A program made the position numbers and the translations under genes. Of a DNA stretch of 5,345 bases, positions 1 through 5,345 are shown one piece after another (the first letter of the stretch is position 1; each line of letters starts with the position of its first letter). The DNA is from an uncultured Oscillospiraceae bacterium (GTDB taxonomy: Bacteria > Bacillota_A > Clostridia > Oscillospirales > Oscillospiraceae): assembly GCA_944387755.1 (NCBI GenBank), contig CALXGC010000122.1, positions 1 through 5,345 of the forward strand. The letters run 5' to 3'. The notes beneath the pieces are model-generated. The model did not search any database. It saw only the letters and a program-made list of their open reading frames with translations, and was not told the origin of the DNA.

Positions 1-432
1 AAGGACGAGGTGGACGCCACCCACTCCCCCATGTTCCACCAGGTGGAGGGCATGGTCATCGACAAGAATGTCACCATGGCCGACCTGAAGGGCACCCTGA
101 ACGCCCTGGTGGAGCAGCTCTACGGCAAGGGCACCAAGACCCGCTTCCGCCCCCACCACTTCCCCTTCACCGAGCCCTCCTGCGAGATGGACGTACAGTG
201 CCACAAGTGCGGCGGCGTGGGCTGCCCCACCTGTAAGGGCGAGGGCTGGATTGAGCTGCTGGGCGCGGGCATGATTCACCCCAAGGTGCTGAAGATGTCC
301 GGCATCGACCCGGAGGTGTGGTCCGGCTGGGCCTTCGGCATCGGCCTGGAGCGCACCGCTATGCGCCGGTTCAAAATCGCCGACCTGCGTCTCATCTTTG
401 AGAACGACGTGCGCTTCCTGGAGCAGTTTTAA
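1..432 (+). CDS. pheS: Phenylalanyl-tRNA synthetase alpha subunit, C-terminal part (5' end outside window)
   Basis: Catalytic subunit of the cytoplasmic (alpha-beta)2 enzyme that activates phenylalanine with ATP and charges tRNA-Phe. The reading frame is open from base 1, so only the last 143 residues are present. Visible in fragment numbering: class II motif 2 region with [11 protein letters not shown] (7-17), [12 protein letters not shown] (49-60), and motif 3 [10 protein letters not shown] (109-118), where Ala111 aligns with the amino-acid-pocket alanine known from E. coli PheS (Ala294). The end, [11 protein letters not shown], is the normal family C-terminus. Between motifs 2 and 3 sits a four-cysteine insert, C67-x2-C70-x4-C75-x2-C78, which resembles a zinc knuckle and is familiar from Firmicutes PheS (for example Bacillus) but absent from E. 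coli. The gene is followed by pheT in the usual order. Any leader or T-box control would lie upstream of the window. Identification is essentially certain. Confidence 0.97.
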   Translation, partial: KDEVDATHSPMFHQVEGMVIDKNVTMADLKGTLNALVEQLYGKGTKTRFRPHHFPFTEPSCEMDVQCHKCGGVGCPTCKGEGWIELLGAGMIHPKVLKMSGIDPEVWSGWAFGIGLERTAMRRFKIADLRLIFENDVRFLEQF

Positions 433-434
433 TT

Positions 435-500
435 CGCAGGGCGCGACGACCCGGCGCGCCGTCCACGATACATCGGCGGGCCCAGTGGTCCCGCCCTACA
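435..500. repeat. Twin imperfect hairpins in the pheS-pheT gap (REP-like element)
   Basis: Two GC-rich hairpins of the same architecture lie between the genes. Hairpin 1 (440-460) pairs GGCGCG at 440-445 with CGCGCC at 455-460, then has one mismatch, two more pairs and a 3-base loop. Hairpin 2 (475-495) pairs GGCGGG at 475-480 with CCCGCC at 490-495, again followed by one mismatch, two pairs and a 3-base loop. A 14-base linker separates them. The outer ends, GCAGGG (436-441) and CCCTAC (494-499), are nearly inverted repeats with one mismatch. No T-run follows either stem, so these do not look like terminators. The compact palindromic design resembles the REP-type intergenic repeats seen in many genomes. 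Whether it is repeated in this genome cannot be seen here. Possible roles, all inferred, are mRNA processing or protection between the two cistrons. Confidence 0.6.
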
Positions 501-510
501 GCCTGATACA

Positions 511-516
511 AAGGAG
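511..516 (+). promoter_or_regulatory. Ribosome binding site of pheT
   Basis: AAGGAG ends 9 bases before the ATG at 526. It supports that start, as does the family-typical N-terminus MNLSRKWL. Confidence 0.85.
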
Positions 517-525
517 TTTTCATAT

Positions 526-3252
526 ATGAACTTATCTCGCAAGTGGCTGGAGGAATTCGTCCATGTGGACGCCAGCGATAAAGAGTTTGCCGAGGCCATG
601 ACCCTGTCCGGCTCCAAGGTGGAGCTGACCCACGACCTGGGCGAAGAAATTTCCAACGTGGTGGCGGGCAAAATCCTGTCCATGGTCCGCCACCCCAACA
701 GCGACCACATGTGGGTGTGCCAGCTGGACGTGGGCCAGGCCGAGCCCCTCCAGATTGTCACCGGCGCCTGGAACATCCACGAGGGCGATCTGGTCCCCGT
801 GGCCCTGCACAAGTCCACCCTCCCTGGGGGCAAGAAGATTGAGAAGGGCAAGCTCCGGGGCGAGATGTCCAACGGTATGCTCTGCTCTCTCAAGGAGCTG
901 AATCTGGACGAGCGGGACTTCCCCTATGGGGTCATCACCGCCGCCGCCCTCTTGAACGACTACCACCCCCTGGACAAAAACAAGCCCTCCATCCCGGCGG
1001 ACATCCAGCCGGGGGACAAGGTCTTCGGCCCGGTGGTGTGCGCCAGGGTGGAGTCCGTAAAGGAGCAGGACGTGAACTTCTGGGTCTGCGGCCTGTCCTA
1101 TGCCGGACAGGACGGTCCCGTCAGCGTCCTCACCGCCACCTCCTGCGCCAATCTGCATGAGGGCGACCTGGCGGCCTACAACACCAAGACGAACGCCATC
1201 TGCACCCTGGAGGACCTCCGGGCCCAGCAGGCGGAGTTCCCCCACTGCATTCCCGACGGCATCTTTGTCCTCCACGAGGAGGATGTGAAGCCCGGCGACG
1301 ACATCAAGCCGGTCATCGGCGCGGACGACCACGTGGTGGAGTTTGAAATCACCCCCAACCGCCCCGACTGCCTGTCTGTCATCGGCCTGGCACGGGAGGT
1401 ATCCGCCACCTATGACGTGCCTATGACCCTCCACCAGCCGGTGGTAAAGGGGGGCGGCGAGGGCAATCTCATGGAGCTGCTGGACGTGGAGACCCCGGCC
1501 AGTGAGCTGTGCCCCCGGTACACCGCCCGGATGGTGCGCAATGTGAAGATCGGCCCCTCCCCCAAATGGATGCGGGAGCGGCTGCGGGCCATGGGTGTGC
1601 GGCCCATCAACAACATCGTGGACATCACCAACTATGTCATGCTGGAGTACGGCCAGCCCATGCACGCCTTTGACTACCGCTATGTGAAGGGCGGGCACAT
1701 CATCGTCCGCCGGGCGGAGAACGGCGAGGAGCTCACCACCCTGGACGGCAATGTGCGGAAGCTCAACTCCAACATGCTGGTCATCGCCGACGAGCACCGG
1801 GCCGTGGGCCTGGCGGGCATTATGGGCGGCCTGAACAGCGAGATTGTCTCCGACACCACCGACGTGGTCTTCGAGTCCGCCAACTTCGACGGCACCACCA
1901 TCCGCCGCACCGCCCTGGCCCTGGGTATGCGCACCGAGGCCTCCGCCAAGTATGAGAAGGGCCTGGACCCCCTGAACACCCTCCCCGCCGTCAACCGGGC
2001 CTGCGAGCTGGTGGAGCTGCTGGGCGCCGGCGAGGTGGTGGACGGCGTCATCGACATCCTCAACTACGTCCCCCAGCCCCGCACCATCCTCATGGACCCG
2101 GCGCGGGTGAACGCCCTGCTGGGCACCGAGATCGACGCCGTGGATATGTACCAGGACCTGGAGCGGGGGGAAATTCACACGGAGAACAAGGACTTCCCCA
2201 ACGGCCCCGCCGAGGTCATCATCCCCTCCTGGCGGGCCGACGTGGAGGGCATCGCCGACCTGGCCGAGGAGGTGGCCCGGTTCTACGGCTACAACCAGAT
2301 TCCCGTCACCCTCATGCGGGGGCAGACCACCCGGGGCGGCTACTCCCCGGAACAGAAGCTGGAAAACCGCCTGGGCGAGCTGTGCCGGGCCTGCGGCTAT
2401 GACGAGATTATCACCTACTCCTTCATCTCCCCCACCTGCTATGACAAGATCCGCTGGGACGCCGGTGATCCCCGCCGGCAGTCCTTCCGGATTCTGAACC
2501 CCCTGGGGGAGGACACCTCTATTATGCGCACCACGGTGCTCCCCTCTATGCTGGAAATTCTCACCCGGAACTACAACTTCCGCAACAAGTCCGCCCGCCT
2601 GTACGAGCTGGGCCGCATCTACCTCCCCGGCGGACAGGACGGACTGGCCGTGGAAAATAAGGTGCTGTCCATGGGCGCCTATGGCGAGGATATGAACTTC
2701 TTCACCCTGAAGGGGGCCGTGGAGGCCATTTTGAAGGACATCCGGGCGGAGGACGTGCGCTTTGAGGCCCCCGCCGAACCCAACCCCTCCTATCACCCCG
2801 GCCGGGTGGCCGACGTCTACGCCGGATACCGCCGCATCGGCGTGCTGGGACAGATTCACCCCTTGACGGCCCAGAACTATGGCGTGGATGCGGAGTTCTA
2901 CTGCGCCGAGCTGGACTTCAACGCCCTGATGGCCGCGAAGGGCTCCGACCCGGAGTATGTGCCTCTGCCCAAATTCCCCGCCGTGGCCCGCGACATCGCC
3001 GTGGTGTGCGACGAGAAGGTCACTGTGGGCGCTCTGGAGGACTGCATCCGCCGGGGGGCCAAGGGCCTGCTGAAGGACGTCTCCCTCTTTGACATCTACC
3101 GGGGCGCCAATATCCCGGAGGACAGGAAATCTGTGGCCTTCAATCTGATCCTCCGCGCCGACGACCGCAGCCTCACCGCCGAGGAGGCCGACGCGGACGT
3201 ACAGGCCATCCTGGACGCCCTGAAGGCTGAGCTGGGCGCGGTGCTGCGCTGA
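526..3252 (+). CDS. pheT: Phenylalanyl-tRNA synthetase beta subunit with duplicated tRNA-binding domain
   Basis: Structural, editing and tRNA-binding subunit of PheRS, partner of PheS. It has 908 residues, against about 790-810 for most bacterial PheT. Domains in order: N-terminal segment (1-40); tRNA-binding OB fold (about 43-135) with HPNSD (56-60), LPGG (99-102) and RGEMSNGMLCS (111-121); a 28-residue linker; a degenerate second OB copy (about 164-248) with WVC (186-188) and HEGDL (211-215); the usual ITPNRPDCLSVIGLARE (275-291); B3/B4 editing domain (about 320-500) with GQPMHAFD (376-383), GGL (434-436), Glu450 and the T470-E471-A472 patch, which match known E. coli editing-pocket positions, so Tyr-tRNA-Phe editing is probably intact; B5 domain (about 518-594) with PSWRADVEGIADLAEE (567-582); class II core-like domain (about 605-800) with HPGR (757-760); and a C-terminal FDX-ACB anticodon-binding domain (about 813-908). 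The ATG is supported by its RBS. The gene lies 93 bases after pheS and ends in a strong terminator. The frame is intact throughout, so the extra length is not a sequencing frameshift. Confidence 0.97.
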   Translation: MNLSRKWLEEFVHVDASDKEFAEAMTLSGSKVELTHDLGEEISNVVAGKILSMVRHPNSDHMWVCQLDVGQAEPLQIVTGAWNIHEGDLVPVALHKSTLPGGKKIEKGKLRGEMSNGMLCSLKELNLDERDFPYGVITAAALLNDYHPLDKNKPSIPADIQPGDKVFGPVVCARVESVKEQDVNFWVCGLSYAGQDGPVSVLTATSCANLHEGDLAAYNTKTNAICTLEDLRAQQAEFPHCIPDGIFVLHEEDVKPGDDIKPVIGADDHVVEFEITPNRPDCLSVIGLAREVSATYDVPMTLHQPVVKGGGEGNLMELLDVETPASELCPRYTARMVRNVKIGPSPKWMRERLRAMGVRPINNIVDITNYVMLEYGQPMHAFDYRYVKGGHIIVRRAENGEELTTLDGNVRKLNSNMLVIADEHRAVGLAGIMGGLNSEIVSDTTDVVFESANFDGTTIRRTALALGMRTEASAKYEKGLDPLNTLPAVNRACELVELLGAGEVVDGVIDILNYVPQPRTILMDPARVNALLGTEIDAVDMYQDLERGEIHTENKDFPNGPAEVIIPSWRADVEGIADLAEEVARFYGYNQIPVTLMRGQTTRGGYSPEQKLENRLGELCRACGYDEIITYSFISPTCYDKIRWDAGDPRRQSFRILNPLGEDTSIMRTTVLPSMLEILTRNYNFRNKSARLYELGRIYLPGGQDGLAVENKVLSMGAYGEDMNFFTLKGAVEAILKDIRAEDVRFEAPAEPNPSYHPGRVADVYAGYRRIGVLGQIHPLTAQNYGVDAEFYCAELDFNALMAAKGSDPEYVPLPKFPAVARDIAVVCDEKVTVGALEDCIRRGAKGLLKDVSLFDIYRGANIPEDRKSVAFNLILRADDRSLTAEEADADVQAILDALKAELGAVLR
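652..930 (+). repeat. PheT tRNA-binding domain, copy 1 (canonical)
   Basis: Residues 43-135 of PheT. This copy keeps all the usual marks of the domain: HPNSD, WVCQLDVGQ (63-71), IVTGAWNIHEGDL (77-89), the LPGG-to-RGEMSNGM stretch, and CSLKEL followed by FPYG (132-135). In typical clostridial PheT the FP motif runs straight into an E/PDGIFVL segment; here it does not, and a linker plus a second copy intervenes. Confidence 0.8.
1015..1269 (+). repeat. PheT tRNA-binding domain, copy 2 (degenerate, inserted)
   Basis: Residues 164-248 of PheT. By eye it aligns with copy 1: WVC-x-L (186-190 against 63-67), GQ-x-x-P (194-198 against 70-74), T203 against T79, N-x-HEGDL (209-215 against 83-89), C-[ST]-L-x-x-L (226-231 against 120-125) and [DE]-FP (237-239 against 131-133). 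It has lost the HPNxD motif and about 20 residues covering the LPGG and KLRG segment. The codons for the shared HEGDL differ at several third positions, so the duplication is not recent. The normal DGIFVL continuation follows this copy. Confidence 0.7.
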
Positions 3253-3263
3253 GTGTCCCCCCA

Positions 3264-3307
3264 AAGAACCGGCGCGGACAGCGTTCTGCCGCCCGCCGGT
3301 TTTTATT
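3264..3307 (+). terminator. Intrinsic terminator of the pheST operon
   Basis: An 8-bp stem pairs AACCGGCG (3267-3274) with CGCCGGTT (3294-3301). Further pairs can form inside it (3275-3277 with 3289-3291, and 3279-3281 with 3286-3288, loop CGTT). The A-rich 5' flank and the T-rich 3' tail (TTTTTATT, 3300-3307) complete a classic rho-independent terminator 12 bases after the pheT stop codon. It separates pheST from the esterase gene. Confidence 0.9.
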
Positions 3308-3352
3308 AAAAATAGACAAAATATTTGTTCAATTTTCTCTTGCCCCGTCCCT

Positions 3353-3380
3353 TTTACAGGCCTTGTCTATATGGTAGTAT
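3353..3380 (+). promoter_or_regulatory. Candidate sigma-A promoter of the esterase gene
   Basis: TTTACA (3353-3358, one mismatch to TTGACA) lies 16 bases before TAGTAT (3375-3380, two mismatches to TATAAT), and the -10 is preceded by TGG, giving an extended -10. The predicted start of transcription near 3387 leaves a leader of about 56 bases. The region is clearly AT-rich compared with the genes on either side. ATAGACAA (3312-3319) and TTGTCTAT (3363-3370) form an 8-bp inverted repeat around the -35, and the second arm falls in the promoter spacer; it could be an operator or coincidence. Confidence 0.55.
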
Positions 3381-3428
3381 GTTAGTGGTTCCATTTCAAA
3401 GCTTCAAAATATGGAGTCCAATCTGGAA

Positions 3429-3435
3429 AAGGAGG
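3429..3435 (+). promoter_or_regulatory. Ribosome binding site of the esterase gene
   Basis: A perfect AAGGAGG lies 7 bases before the ATG at 3443. It decides the start: the nearby ATG at 3438 is in another frame and meets a stop after two codons. Confidence 0.9.
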
Positions 3436-3442
3436 AAATGCA

Positions 3443-5345
3443 ATGAACCTGAAATTCCGCAAAGGTCTGACCGCCTTTCTGGCGCTGTCTATGACCGCAT
3501 CCCTCGCCGTTGGCGCTTCCGCCGCGGAGAGCGCCGCCCCGGACTACACAAAATATACCCCCGGCGTCACCACCGAGGCCGACGCCAATTCCCCCACCGG
3601 CTACACCTCCACCTTCGTCTATGCGGAGGAGGACAGCTATGACGGCCTCACCGGCGACCCTGTGAAGGTGGAGCTGTACAGCGACTGCTTCTATCTGTTT
3701 GACCCCGCCCAGGGCGCCCCCGGCGTGATCGACGCCAGCCTGGCCTACACCCCCGACCAGTACAAGCCCGGCTTTGCGCCTGCCGGCGGCGACGGCAATA
3801 CCACCTACTATGTGGAGATGACGGAGTTCGAGGACGGCATGTGGGGCGCGCAGCTCCCCCTGTCCAGCGGCATGTTCGTCTATAACTTCCGCGTCACCGA
3901 CGCGGAGGGCAACCAGGTGGGCCGTCTGGACGACCCCAGCAACCCCACCCTGACCAACACCGCCACCGGCATTCACAGCCTGTCCAGCCTGGTCTACATC
4001 CCCTATAACGCGGAGAAGATGGGCGACGGCCAGTGGGCCGACCGCTCCGTGGAGCTGCCCCAGGCCGACGAGGCCAAGCGCGGCACGGTGGAGACCGTGG
4101 CCTATAAGGGCGCGGACGGCACGGACCACGGCCTGGCCGTGTACCTGCCCGCCGGCTATGACGCCGACCGTGAGGAGCCCTACAATGTCCTGTATCTGTC
4201 CCACGGCACCTCCGGCGATATCTACGGCGACGAGCTGCGCTGGATGCACGAGGGCGCGGTTGCCAACATCATGGACAACCTGATTGCCCAGGGCAAGGTT
4301 GAACCCTTTGTGGTCGTCACCATGAACAACCAGCAGTTCGGCCTGGACGACAACGGCGGCCACTCCGGCCCCAACTGGCAGTACACCGACATTGAGACCG
4401 ACCAGTTCGACTACATCATGCCCTTCGTGGAGAAGAACTACAACGTCAGCGCCGAGGCCGCCGGCCGCGCCTACGCCGGCCTGTCCATGGGCGGCTCCAC
4501 CACCAGCAACATGCTGATGTACCACCCTGAGGACTTCGCCTACTACGGCATCTGGAGCTATGCCAACGTGGACCGCGAGTACGGCGACGTGGACGGCATC
4601 AACAGCAAGGCCGTCCAGGACAAGCTGGCCGCCCTGGAGACCAAGCCCAACATCATGCTGGCCTACGGCACCTGGGACTTCGGTCTGCCCGTGGTGCAGG
4701 AGTTCGGCGACTATCTGGACCAGATCGGCCTGGACTACATGGAGCTTGAGGTCCCCGCCGCCCACGACTGGGAGAACTGGCAGATGACCTATGCCTATGC
4801 CGCTGAGAACTTCTTCTGGAAGGATTCCGGGGAGGACGGCAGCGCGCTCCCCTTCCAGGACGTGAAGTCCGGCGACTGGTTCTATGACGCCGCCTCCTAC
4901 GTCTATGAGAACGGCCTGATGGCCGGCGTCTCCGACACCGCCTTCGGCCCCGACGCCACCACCACCCGCGGCATGATTGTCACCATCCTGTACAGCCTGG
5001 AGGGCAAGCCCAGCATGGAGAACGAGAACCTGGGCGATCCCTTCGCCGATGTGGACGCCGGGGACTGGTACGGCACCGCGGTGTACTGGGCCCGCCTCAA
5101 CAACATCGTCAGCGGCTACAGCGACAGCCAGTTCGGCCCCAACGACCCCATCACCCGCGAGCAGCTCGCCCTGATTCTGTACGGCTATGCCAACTACAAG
5201 GGCTATGACACCACCCAGGCCGGCATGGCCATCCGCGAGTACAGCGACTATGAGGACATCTCCGACTACGCGGTGGAGGCCATGACCTGGGCCCTGAACG
5301 CCGGCCTGATCTCCGGCACCTCCGACACCACCCTCACCCCCAACG
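3443..5345 (+). CDS. Secreted SLH-anchored esterase (esterase D / CE1-like), 3' end outside window
   Basis: 634 residues are visible and the frame is open at the window edge. Residues 1-27 form a Sec signal peptide: basic start MNLKFRKG, hydrophobic core, and ASA cleavage site after Ala27. Residues about 50-170 look like an early-set/CBM48-like beta domain (SPTGYTSTFVY near the start, a W134...Y147-x-F149 pattern, then DDPSNP at 163-168), as often precedes CE1-type esterases. Residues about 213-460 are an alpha/beta hydrolase of the esterase D family (PF00756), which includes feruloyl and acetyl-xylan esterases: oxyanion region LSHGTSGD (252-259), nucleophile Ser348 in GLSMGG (346-351), likely acid Asp412 in GTWDFG, and His441 in AAHDW. 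From 469 on there are SLH repeats, which bind secondary cell-wall polymer, so the enzyme is expected on the cell surface. The substrate is not determinable; a plant-polysaccharide ester is the best guess. It has its own promoter and RBS after the pheT terminator and is probably transcribed independently. Family call is firm, specificity is not. Confidence 0.9.
   Translation, partial: MNLKFRKGLTAFLALSMTASLAVGASAAESAAPDYTKYTPGVTTEADANSPTGYTSTFVYAEEDSYDGLTGDPVKVELYSDCFYLFDPAQGAPGVIDASLAYTPDQYKPGFAPAGGDGNTTYYVEMTEFEDGMWGAQLPLSSGMFVYNFRVTDAEGNQVGRLDDPSNPTLTNTATGIHSLSSLVYIPYNAEKMGDGQWADRSVELPQADEAKRGTVETVAYKGADGTDHGLAVYLPAGYDADREEPYNVLYLSHGTSGDIYGDELRWMHEGAVANIMDNLIAQGKVEPFVVVTMNNQQFGLDDNGGHSGPNWQYTDIETDQFDYIMPFVEKNYNVSAEAAGRAYAGLSMGGSTTSNMLMYHPEDFAYYGIWSYANVDREYGDVDGINSKAVQDKLAALETKPNIMLAYGTWDFGLPVVQEFGDYLDQIGLDYMELEVPAAHDWENWQMTYAYAAENFFWKDSGEDGSALPFQDVKSGDWFYDAASYVYENGLMAGVSDTAFGPDATTTRGMIVTILYSLEGKPSMENENLGDPFADVDAGDWYGTAVYWARLNNIVSGYSDSQFGPNDPITREQLALILYGYANYKGYDTTQAGMAIREYSDYEDISDYAVEAMTWALNAGLISGTSDTTLTPN
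4847..5344 (+). repeat. SLH (S-layer homology) repeats, third one cut by window end
   Basis: Three units of the esterase protein. SLH1 (residues 469-523, bases 4847-5011) has FQDVKSGDWFYDAASYVYENG, then GVSDTAFGPDATTTRGM. SLH2 (531-589, 5033-5209) has FADVDAGDWYGTAVYWA, then GYSDSQFGPNDPITREQ. SLH3 (599-634, 5237-5344) has YEDISDYAVEAMTWALNAG and stops before its TRAE-like motif. The conserved TRAE position reads TRGM in SLH1 and TREQ in SLH2. Three such units normally form one cell-wall-binding trimer, so the gene probably ends soon after the window. Confidence 0.9.

Noticed and set aside
433..525. Could the gap hairpins be a terminator, T-box or riboswitch controlling pheT?
   Set aside because: No T-run follows either stem, and I see no convincing T-box sequence or specifier-loop layout. 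The space is also too short for a standard T-box leader.
429..893. A minus strand frame across the pheS-pheT gap and the pheT start.
   Set aside because: It shows no domain, and over the gap it merely reads through the hairpins. The rest is a shadow of pheT.
526..3252. The long PheT as a possible assembly error or frameshift fusion.
   Set aside because: The frame is intact, codon use is even across the insert, all downstream PheT domains are in order, and the two repeat copies differ in sequence, so an assembly duplication is unlikely.
532..3264. A 910-codon open frame on the minus strand covering almost all of pheT.
   Set aside because: Its protein is a low-complexity run rich in G, V, H, L, A and Q with no recognisable domain. 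Such antisense frames arise from G/C-biased third codon positions in the real gene, and pheT on the + strand is beyond doubt.
3387..3418. A weak hairpin in the esterase leader (TCCAT 3390-3394 with ATGGA 3411-3415, plus flanking wobble pairs).
   Set aside because: It has only five good pairs, two wobbles and a 16-base AT-rich loop, and it leaves the RBS free. Not enough to call a regulatory element.
3325..3642. A 105-codon + strand frame starting in the intergenic region and overlapping the esterase start.
   Set aside because: No fitting ribosome binding site, an arginine-rich out-of-frame translation over the overlap, and the overlapping frame from 3443 has a perfect RBS and a signal peptide.
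3404..4765. A 453-codon open frame on the minus strand opposite the esterase gene.
   Set aside because: It has the same G/V/A/H-rich composition, no family motif, and lies opposite an intact esterase with signal peptide and catalytic triad.

Overview
The window looks like a chromosomal stretch from a GC-rich anaerobic Firmicute of the Oscillospiraceae type (Flavonifractor / Oscillibacter / Pseudoflavonifractor-like). This is inferred from the strong G/C bias at third codon positions, strong AAGGAGG-type ribosome binding sites, a PheS with the four-cysteine insert common in Firmicutes, clostridial-style PheT wording, and a secreted enzyme anchored by S-layer homology (SLH) repeats. The species cannot be fixed from the sequence.

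Layout, all genes on the + strand: (1) 1-432 is the 3' end of pheS, the catalytic alpha subunit of phenylalanyl-tRNA synthetase. (2) 433-525 is an unusually long pheS-pheT gap that holds two GC-rich hairpins of identical design, then a good RBS. (3) 526-3252 is complete pheT, the beta subunit. At 908 residues it is roughly 100 longer than usual. The extra length is a degenerate second copy of the N-terminal tRNA-binding (OB-fold) domain, placed directly after the first. (4) 3264-3307 is a strong intrinsic terminator that closes the pheST unit. (5) 3305-3442 is an AT-rich intergenic region with a plausible extended -10 promoter. (6) 3443 to the window end is the 5' part of a secreted protein: signal peptide, early-set/CBM48-like beta domain, esterase-D/CE1-type alpha/beta hydrolase with an intact Ser-Asp-His triad, then at least two and a half SLH repeats. 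It is cut off by the window edge.

PheS and PheT form the (alpha-beta)2 enzyme that charges tRNA-Phe, so the first two genes are one housekeeping unit. The esterase is separated by terminator and promoter and is probably an independent gene for cell-surface polysaccharide de-esterification. The most notable observation is the internal domain duplication in PheT; the twin hairpins inside the pheST operon come second. No mobile element, CRISPR array, RNA gene or obvious new multi-gene system is visible.
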